Below, piece by piece: positions 55,349-64,000 of a stretch of DNA of 64,000 nucleotides. The notes below the pieces were generated by a model that saw only the letters and a list, made by a program, of their open reading frames with translations, made no database searches and had not been told where the DNA came from. How positions within the stretch are numbered: the first letter of the stretch is position 1; every line of letters begins with the position of its first letter. The position numbers and the translations under genes are program-made. The DNA is from Sequoia sempervirens (Eukaryota > Streptophyta > Pinopsida > Cupressales > Cupressaceae): NCBI GenBank assembly GCA_007258455.2, contig VDFB02000001.1, positions 11,169,405-11,233,404 of the forward strand, given 5' to 3'.

Positions 55349-57384
55349 CCTGGTTGAAAACCTATCTCAGAATTCAAGTGAACCAGATCAAATCCTTTCT
55401 AATTTCACCCATTTTGAACTTGAAGGAAATTGGTCTTTTCCTCTATAACTACATAATTGGAGGCAAAAGAATTCAGAGTATCCCCAATAACACCACATCA
55501 TCTTCTTCCTTATTAACCTTGCAAAATGAAAACCCTTATGACAATTCAAAACATTGCACTTAATAGTAAAGCCTTTAGCCTTCTATGAATGATTTTAGTT
55601 GTGCTCACTATCCCTATTTATGGGCCAATGGCCACCACTACCAACCTGATCCTTGTTTACTCAAGATTCGTGTGAGGTATAATCACACAAAACAAGTAAC
55701 CAACTTAATCATGTAACTTAAGTCTTACATTTATATTGTTTATTTTGATTGGCGTCTGGCTACATGTAGCTAATAAGCTATCAAATCACCACTCAAATGA
55801 TATGAAATCATTACAAATCTTATTTCAATTGATCATTACATTAATGACATCATCATCTATAGTGCGTCATGTAGTTTTCAGTATCAAGCTATCCAATCAC
55901 TCACTTCAGATGTACATATGGCATTAATCCATGGTACCACAACCACACTTTCTTCAAAGAAATAAAATGTGGCGGATATGCAGAAATCAATAAAAAAAAA
56001 ATTGATAAAAAGAAAGCACATGCCACATGTCATACTTTCTACTATTTTTCAGTATCAAGTTATCAAATCAAACATTTCACTCACTTTGGATTAGAAGATC
56101 AACTTAATTTTGAATCTTTTAAATATCTCCCAAGTACATATGGTATTAATCCATAGTACCGCAATCACATTTTGTTCAATGAAAGACTATCTAGTGGATA
56201 TGTGAAAATCGATAAAAAGATTAAGAATTAAATGAAAAATAGAGTACTTTGAGGCATTGAAAAGAGAGAATCAAATGGATTTTTTTAGCTTAATCATTAT
56301 CAATGTCCACTAATAAGTCACAATAAATTTCACTCACTTATGATTAGAACTATATGTTGAACTTGAATCATACAAAAAATATGAATATCTTTTAAGAATT
56401 AAAAGAAACATTTTATAATGAACAAAGCAAAAAGTATTTACAATAATTGAGCCATGAAAAGTATTTAATTTAAGTAACCATGAAGTACATAGCCAACTTG
56501 GACAAAAATCCACTAACCGTGACAAAAAAACCAATCATAAGATACATATTACAAGAGTTGTACGATAAAATATAGACACAATTCATTACTAAATTTTTTT
56601 GTAACAATAGCAAAGGCCCTCAATCAAGTGTTTGAGCAGGATGTGAATCGAATTGAACAAAGCAACAACATAGAAGAAAGGGGAATCACCCAAATCCTTC
56701 CTCAAAAACTCTAGACTTTTCAATGATTCATTGGTTATCACACACCAGACCACACCTTAACCACAAAAAAATATTGCACTATAGAAGTAGCTACTTCAAG
56801 TTTGGGAAATATTCCACCAACAAACTTTAACCCAATTTCAAAATTGTAAAGCACAAGTACCAACTCCAATGAAGAAAGAGAGTAAATGAAAGGCTATAAA
56901 TAATGTATTGCCGCCAACATCTTCACCAATTCTTTATCTAACAAAATGTCCATGCAATTGGATAAGAAAGAAAAAGCTACCTTAGAAAATAGAGTGTGGG
57001 GTTGTTTTGAAGCCTTTCCCTACCTACAATTATTCTTATAGCCTCCTCAACCTACACACAGGGAATAGTAAAAACCATACCTAGCTTTCGTCTATCGTAG
57101 GCATCATTGCTTCTTTTCTCCCAAAAATATTTGGGTAGCATGATGCACCATAAAGACTCCATAATATCATAGATAAATTGATAATAAAGAAGAAAGAAAG
57201 CAAAGCAAAATATATATTATAAATGATATGAAGAACATCAAGTTGGTGAAGTATATATAGAACAAAGACATCAAATACTCAACACTTGAACATTTAATTC
57301 ACTACTTGATGTGACAATATTACTTCAAAAAAATTGAGCCATGACTTTAAGTGATTTAATAAATAATAAAATTTCAACCATTTA
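55349..57384. other. Non-coding interval
   Basis: AT-rich. A pair of similar passages (gtatcaagctatc...atccatggtaccacaa near 55880-55945, and gtatcaagttatc...atccatagtaccgcaa near 56050-56165) shows a local diverged duplication of about 170-220 bp. No gene was seen. Confidence 0.4.
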
Positions 57385-57858
57385 TATTTTAAAATCTAAC
57401 AGTTCTTTCATTATTCCAAAGGTTTGAATTCACAAGTCTAGTGCTTTATACATTTGCTTTCGGAATGCAACTACGTTACTACAACCATCCATCTTGTGAT
57501 AACCATTGATATTTGATGAACTTAGCATTGACCGTTGATTTATTTTAGACCATTAACCACGAGTTGAATCTGGGTTGCATCAAGGAAAGATGTCACAATT
57601 CTGCATTATTGTAGAAAAATGATGACATCACCTTCTTGGCAGTGTGGGCACGCGGGAGCTTCCCGATCGTTAATAATCAATCTCAACCATTGATTTTCAT
57701 GAGAAAATATTTGTCACCTGACTTAGGAGATATTCAAGTCTTTGATACTTCACAGAACCAATAATCACCTAGGTTGAGGGGCCAATCACCATGATGACTC
57801 CAAAGGCTTAAGTCATAACTTAAGCGACCTTCAATTGCTGGTAGTCAGTAAACGATAA
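57385..57858. repeat. Right member of the dispersed direct-repeat pair
   Basis: This is the partner of 53960-54400. It ends in aagtcataacttaa...cagtaaacgat, which also resembles 46566-46603. Confidence 0.4.
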
Positions 57859-58069
57859 AATATTTTATTGGTTTTAAAAAATTGCAATTTTCCAATATTT
57901 TCCATAGACTTCTAGCAATTACAAAATATTGTCCAATTGAGATTATTATTTTTCTTGAAAAATGAAAAAATTCACCAATAACATTAATATTTTTTTTGGG
58001 AAGTATACACAATTTGCTAGGATATTACACCTTCGTCGAGGGGGAGTTCTTAAAGTTATCCATAGCTTC

Positions 58070-58280
58070 ATGCTACGATTCACTTGTATGCTTCATGCTT
58101 CTTATGTATACTTCATGTGTTCACTTGTATGATTCATGCTTCATGTGATTACTTCATGTTTTCAAATATATGCTTCACGCTTCCTATGTAGACTTCATGT
58201 ATTACATGTATTCACATGTATGCTTCATGCTTCCTATGTATACTTCATGTATTCCATGTATTCACATGTATGCCTCATAC
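58070..58280. repeat. 50-bp minisatellite with degenerate left part
   Basis: Units starting atgcttca(c/t)gcttcctatg lie at 58170 and 58220, and a third begins at 58270 (atgcctcatac), a step of 50 bp. To the left, 58070-58169 has shorter scrambled copies of atgcttcatgcttc. The two overlapping open frames across it are by-products of the repeat. Confidence 0.85.
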
Positions 58281-58544
58281 TTTTTGTATTACGTATATCT
58301 ATTATTTTTCTTCATGATAAGATGTATCTTCAACAATATTACTTCATGTGTATTAAAACTGTTATTTGTTGAAATTATTTCTAGGTTGATAAGAACTACC
58401 ATAAAAGGGAGAGAAATATATCATTGAGAAAGACATCCATAACATCCTTGAAGATTTCAATTAAGAATACAACCTTAGGAAAAAAATTGTGACCCTTCAA
58501 GTAGGAAAGACTATGACCCTTTTATAATGAAGGTCGGTGACCAT

Positions 58545-59648
58545 GCCTAGCATAGATGTGTTCAACTATAGATATGTGTTGGCACTAACGGTTTGGCCCC
58601 ATGAAGAAGAAAACAAAAAGTAGCCTATCGTGCAACTTTACACTACATGCATCTGATGCTTTTTGGAGCATCAAAAAAAAATTCACCATGGGAAAATGAC
58701 TTGGAGCTATCAAAAATCGAGTGAGATTATTGTAGAGGGGTCCTACATGACCCTGTAGCATCAGACGAAATGTTTCTAAGTGACACGATTTCTGAGTAAT
58801 CACTCATCAAAGTTTGTTGCCCTTTTGCACTTTGGTATCTTAAGAGACTTTGCTGGTACAATGTAGCTCAAAATGTTCTGGCATGTTTGGGTGTGAAACA
58901 AGACCTTTCCTAGCAAAACCCTACCCATCTAGATGCGTTGGAATTGTCAGTTTGGTCGGACGATGAACAAAACAAAAGTTACACCACTTTGCCACTTTGT
59001 GTTACATCCAACCGACACTTTTTCCATCAACTAAAAACTCTTCACCACGGGAAAATGACTCAGACCTATCAAAAATTGAGAGAGGTTATTGTAGAGGGGC
59101 CCTACATGATCCTATAGAATTAAACATAATGTTTCTAAGTGACATGGTTTCAAAGTAATTTCTCTTCAAAGTTTTCTATCCTTTTGCACTTTGGTCTTTT
59201 AAGAGACTTCATCATTACGATGTAGATCAAATTATTCTAACATGTTTGGGTGCAAAAGATGACCTTTCCTAGTGTAAACCTACCCATTCGAATGTGTTGG
59301 AAATATTAGCTTGGTTAGACGACAAACAAAACAAAAGTTATACCACTTTTCCATCAACTGAAAACTCTTCACCATGGGAAAATGACTTAGAGCTACCAAC
59401 AACTGAGAGAGGATATTATAGAGGGGACCTACGTGATCTCGTAGCATTAGAAAAAATGTTTCTAAGTGACATGATTTCAGAGTAATCACTCGTCAAATTT
59501 TGCAGCACCTTTGCACTTTAGTCTTTTAAGAGACCACTAGTACAATGTAGCTCGAACTATTTCGACATGTTTGGGTCCAAAACAAGACCTTTCCTAGCAT
59601 AAACCTACCCATTCAGATGTGTCAAAACTATCGGTTTGGTCAAATGAT
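58545..59648. repeat. Tandem repeat, unit about 360 bp, three units and a part
   Basis: Units start near 58545, 58908, 59267 and 59592 at cctag-(c/t)-a phrases followed by acctacccat, then tttggt or ttggtt. Each full unit also has caccatgggaaaatgac or caccacgggaaaatgac, ttatagagggg or ttgtagagggg, and tttctaagtgaca. The third unit lacks about 30 bp, and the fourth is cut at 59648. The conserved phrases give similar short minus-strand peptides in each unit (SHFPMV), probably because the DNA is repeated. Confidence 0.88.
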
Positions 59649-60560
59649 GATTATAAAAGAATCTATACATGCACCTTCCTCAACTTCTCAAGAGCAAGAA
59701 GAATCTCTTCATTCAATACATTATCTATCTCATTAATTTTGGTCTGCTTTTTTTTCAAGTGTTTTTACAACAAACTAACCTCCTTTTCATTGACAATAAA
59801 ATATTTTTCTTATCTTTTAATTCCTTTTCTAAGTGGTTAATTTTATTCTTAAGTTATTTTTCTTCAATTTTAACACTTCCAACTATTGCTTTTGTATCTA
59901 CAACTTGACCATCCACACGTTTTTCCTCATCTCTACTACTCTTACCTACTAACACACCCTAGTATTCCTTTTCATGATCTTCTAGCTTATTTTTCATATA
60001 TTTTACTTTGAACTTTAGATCAACTACTCTATCATTAGAGCTTCTTCCTTATCATCTATTTCCAGTTGTATTTTCTCCATGAAAGTCTTAAGTTCAAGAA
60101 TATTTGACTTCATTTTTTAAAATCCACCTATATCATCATCTCTTACTTTCTTTTCCTACAAAAATTCATACCAAATACAAAACCTCTTGAGGTTTTCCAT
60201 TTCTCCATTACCATTTTCCCATTCCACATATTGCACAAGAACCTTCCTTGAAACTTCTCGAGAGCAAGAAGAATCTCTTCATTCAATACATTATCTATCT
60301 CATTCACTTTGTTCTACTTCTTTTCAAGTGTTTTTAAAGAAAATTCTATTTTATTTCATACATTCTAGTACTTGATACCTCCAATTTTGCATTTTCATTT
60401 TCCCATTGCACATACTGCACACGCACCTTCCTCAACTTCTCAAGAGAAAATTATTTCTTTCATTTCATGCATTCTACTACTTGTACCTCTAGTTATGTGT
60501 AGTAAAAAGAAAATATTTTCTTCCCTATCATAGAAAGTGCATGCAATCTTATTCTATCAT
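59649..60560 (-). pseudogene. Coiled-coil protein fragment with internal repeats
   Basis: The minus strand reads Lys/Glu/Leu-rich peptide, for example KNKINHLEKELKDKKNILL near 59850-59790 and VVDTKAIVGSVKIEEK near 59915-59870, typical of a long coiled coil. A 90-bp passage with agcaagaagaatctcttcat at about 59690 recurs at about 60262, and its start again at about 60425, so the region grew by duplication. Stops are present. The parent protein was not identified; conifer repeat-borne proteins with coiled tails like copies A-C are possible parents. Confidence 0.45.
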
Positions 60561-61516
60561 GCATATCTTAGTCTATCCACCATGTAATTTATAATTATAA
60601 GACCTTCAAAATATCCAAAGGTTGTAGATAAAGAAAACATCGTAAAACTATTAACAAAAGAAAATGGAAAGTAACAACTAAGTCTCACAAAGAAAAACTC
60701 AAGGAATGCAAGTCTTATTAAATATCATAAGGAAATTGGATTATTGTAGATTAAGAGACCATAAATCAACCTTCCCAACAACAAACTTCATAGATATTTA
60801 TCCTATTTCTACATATGAATTTGAACCCAATAATTAGAAGAATTCAAATTTAAAGGTTAAAATTGCATGCTTACAATAGTCAATAAACAACTTCAAGAGA
60901 TGTGCACGACAAAAATAGAACCAACTGAAAATTCAAGAATTGCCTTTTTTCCAAAGAATATCTGAGGAAAAAGGCATTTATATACCTCTCAAATTCTTCT
61001 GCGAAAATTTTACTTAATCTTTGTCACAAACTCGTTCCAACTGCTATTAGAAATAACACTTGTGGGGCAATGTTTAAGGCCATCCAAAGTATCAGAATGA
61101 TTTTATAAATTATAGGATGGATGCAAGAAGGATGAATATAATCTAGGGAATTTTGGTAGATCATGTTAATACTTCATATGCATATAACCTAATGCACCAA
61201 AGGTACTATTTCTAGTATGTTCTCTTTCCCTTAAATAAATATGAACCTAAGGGCTCTCTAAATAAAATTTAAAACTAATTCTAAAATTCAACTTTGGTTA
61301 TTGACATGATTAGCAAATAGCACTCTTAACCCTATAAAAGGTTTGGGGTTGAGATTGGCCTCGCCCAAAGCTAACAAAAGGAAAATCAAAGTTACCTCTA
61401 TTACAATTTTTCACCATATTCTAACTATCATGGTGCACATGTTGATGCTTGTTGTTGCAATTTGTAACTTGCCAAAGACCACATATGACTCTTTTCACTA
61501 ATAAATTATGCCTACT
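60561..61516. other. Non-coding sequence up to the gap
   Basis: No gene was seen. The part to 61291 is repeated at 63270-64000. Bases 61292-61516 are present only once in the window. Confidence 0.5.
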
Positions 61517-61616
61517 NNNNNNNNNNNNNNNNNNNNNNNNNNNNNNNNNNNNNNNNNNNNNNNNNNNNNNNNNNNNNNNNNNNNNNNNNNNNNNNNNNNN
61601 NNNNNNNNNNNNNNNN
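61517..61616. other. Assembly gap of 100 N
   Basis: Exactly 100 N, the usual placeholder for a join of unknown size. Confidence 0.99.
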
Positions 61617-64000
61617 TCCTAGCAAAACCCTACCCATCTAGATGCGTTGGAATTGTCAGTTTGGTCGGACGATGAACAAAACAAAAGTTACACCACTTTG
61701 CCACTTTGTGTTACATCCAACCGACACTTTTTCCATCAACTAAAAACTCTTCACCACGGGAAAATGACTCAGACCTATCAAAAATTGAGAGAGGTTATTG
61801 TAGAGGGGCCCTACATGATCCTATAGAATTAAACATAATGTTTCTAAGTGACATGGTTTCAAAGTAATTTCTCTTCAAAGTTTTCTATCCTTTTGCACTT
61901 TGGTCTTTTAAGAGACTTCATCATTACGATGTAGATCAAATTATTCTAACATGTTTGGGTGCAAAAGATGACCTTTCCTAGTGTAAACCTACCCATTCGA
62001 ATGTGTTGGAAATATTAGCTTGGTTAGACGACAAACAAAACAAAAGTTATACCACTTTTCCATCAACTGAAAACTCTTCACCATGGGAAAATGACTTAGA
62101 GCTACCAACAACTGAGAGAGGATATTATAGAGGGGACCTACGTGATCTCGTAGCATTAGAAAAAATGTTTCTAAGTGACATGATTTCAGAGTAATCACTC
62201 GTCAAATTTTGCAGCACCTTTGCACTTTAGTCTTTTAAGAGACCACTAGTACAATGTAGCTCGAACTATTTCGACATGTTTGGGTCCAAAACAAGACCTT
62301 TCCTAGCATAAACCTACCCATTCAGATGTGTCAAAACTATCGGTTTGGTCAAATGATGATTATAAAAGAATCTATACATGCACCTTCCTCAACTTCTCAA
62401 GAGCAAGAAGAATCTCTTCATTCAATACATTATCTATCTCATTAATTTTGGTCTGCTTTTTTTTCAAGTGTTTTTACAACAAACTAACCTCCTTTTCATT
62501 GACAATAAAATATTTTTCTTATCTTTTAATTCCTTTTCTAAGTGGTTAATTTTATTCTTAAGTTATTTTTCTTCAATTTTAACACTTCCAACTATTGCTT
62601 TTGTATCTACAACTTGACCATCCACACGTTTTTCCTCATCTCTACTACTCTTACCTACTAACACACCCTAGTATTCCTTTTCATGATCTTCTAGCTTATT
62701 TTTCATATATTTTACTTTGAACTTTAGATCAACTACTCTATCATTAGAGCTTCTTCCTTATCATCTATTTCCAGTTGTATTTTCTCCATGAAAGTCTTAA
62801 GTTCAAGAATATTTGACTTCATTTTTTAAAATCCACCTATATCATCATCTCTTACTTTCTTTTCCTACAAAAATTCATACCAAATACAAAACCTCTTGAG
62901 GTTTTCCATTTCTCCATTACCATTTTCCCATTCCACATATTGCACAAGAACCTTCCTTGAAACTTCTCGAGAGCAAGAAGAATCTCTTCATTCAATACAT
63001 TATCTATCTCATTCACTTTGTTCTACTTCTTTTCAAGTGTTTTTAAAGAAAATTCTATTTTATTTCATACATTCTAGTACTTGATACCTCCAATTTTGCA
63101 TTTTCATTTTCCCATTGCACATACTGCACACGCACCTTCCTCAACTTCTCAAGAGAAAATTATTTCTTTCATTTCATGCATTCTACTACTTGTACCTCTA
63201 GTTATGTGTAGTAAAAAGAAAATATTTTCTTCCCTATCATAGAAAGTGCATGCAATCTTATTCTATCATGCATATCTTAGTCTATCCACCATGTAATTTA
63301 TAATTATAAGACCTTCAAAATATCCAAAGGTTGTAGATAAAGAAAACATCGTAAAACTATTAACAAAAGAAAATGGAAAGTAACAACTAAGTCTCACAAA
63401 GAAAAACTCAAGGAATGCAAGTCTTATTAAATATCATAAGGAAATTGGATTATTGTAGATTAAGAGACCATAAATCAACCTTCCCAACAACAAACTTCAT
63501 AGATATTTATCCTATTTCTACATATGAATTTGAACCCAATAATTAGAAGAATTCAAATTTAAAGGTTAAAATTGCATGCTTACAATAGTCAATAAACAAC
63601 TTCAAGAGATGTGCACGACAAAAATAGAACCAACTGAAAATTCAAGAATTGCCTTTTTTCCAAAGAATATCTGAGGAAAAAGGCATTTATATACCTCTCA
63701 AATTCTTCTGCGAAAATTTTACTTAATCTTTGTCACAAACTCGTTCCAACTGCTATTAGAAATAACACTTGTGGGGCAATGTTTAAGGCCATCCAAAGTA
63801 TCAGAATGATTTTATAAATTATAGGATGGATGCAAGAAGGATGAATATAATCTAGGGAATTTTGGTAGATCATGTTAATACTTCATATGCATATAACCTA
63901 ATGCACCAAAGGTACTATTTCTAGTATGTTCTCTTTCCCTTAAATAAATATGAACCTAAGGGCTCTCTAAATAAAATTTAAAACTAATTCTAAAATTCAA
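61617..64000. repeat. Second copy of 58908-61291
   Basis: Every line compared is identical to the sequence 2,709 bases upstream, from tcctagcaaaacccta at 61617 to the last base of the window. The tandem units (61976, 62301) and the coiled-coil fragment (about 62358-63269) are repeated with it. Exact identity in non-coding DNA, next to a placeholder gap, suggests the same locus was assembled twice. Confidence 0.95.

Noticed and set aside
58136..58427. Two overlapping Met/Tyr/Cys-rich plus-strand frames
   Set aside because: They are translations of the 50-bp minisatellite in two frames.
59280..59489. Small conserved gene, because the same peptide appears at 61989-62198
   Set aside because: The second copy is part of the identical duplicated block across the gap, so it gives no evidence of selection.

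Overview
This window is eukaryotic plant repeat DNA, most likely from a gymnosperm (conifer-type) genome. The DNA is AT-rich and gene-poor. Coding remnants belong to LTR retrotransposons, a hAT transposon, a LINE fragment and a vertically inherited plant pararetrovirus. No CRISPR array, rRNA gene, functional tRNA gene or bacterial operon is visible. The organism call is an inference; the repeat content is read directly. I see no intact host gene.

Layout. (1) 1-5305: old non-coding sequence with a probable LTR end at the left edge and a 246-bp tandem duplication. (2) 5306-27450: one very old Ty1/Copia element, bounded by a perfect 5-bp target duplication (CCACC) and carrying younger insertions. 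These are a tRNA-derived SINE (6544-6690), an unidentified insert of about 0.9 kb, a minus-strand gag-protease-only Gypsy derivative (about 9287-13741), and a minus-strand Ty3/Gypsy Tat-type element (13820-23926, target duplication AGTGG). The Tat element has a second, archaeal-type RNase H and an open reading region on the opposite strand between integrase and the 3' LTR. (3) 29175-30475: exon-like pieces of an unrecognised multi-exon gene ending in a stop codon and AATAAA, interrupted by a palindrome built from pentatricopeptide-repeat (PPR) gene fragments. (4) 30496-37548: an endogenous caulimovirid on the minus strand, nearly full length but broken by stops. It lies in the 3' UTR of the previous gene and is flanked by a 46-bp direct duplication of host sequence. 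(5) 39012-41620: a decayed hAT transposase. (6) 42560-53613: three minus-strand protein pseudogenes (A, C and B in order along the + strand) and a stray LINE RNase H domain. A and B share a motif and appear to belong to one unrecognised plant family. A 93-bp tandem repeat array lies at 46638-47000. (7) 53.9-58.3 kb: non-coding DNA with two related direct repeats and a 50-bp minisatellite. (8) 58.5-64.0 kb: a tandem repeat with a unit of about 360 bp, plus a coiled-coil pseudogene. This region appears twice, apparently identically, on both sides of a 100-N gap, which is probably an assembly artefact.

The genes do not work together as a system. Each is a parasite or a relic of one. The main interest lies in the insertion history, which can be read from intact target duplications and from reading frames that resume across insertions. 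Other points of interest are the architecture of the endogenous virus and its unusual flanking repeat, the antisense reading region of the Tat element, and the unrecognised A/B protein family. No percentages, database hits or dates were computed.
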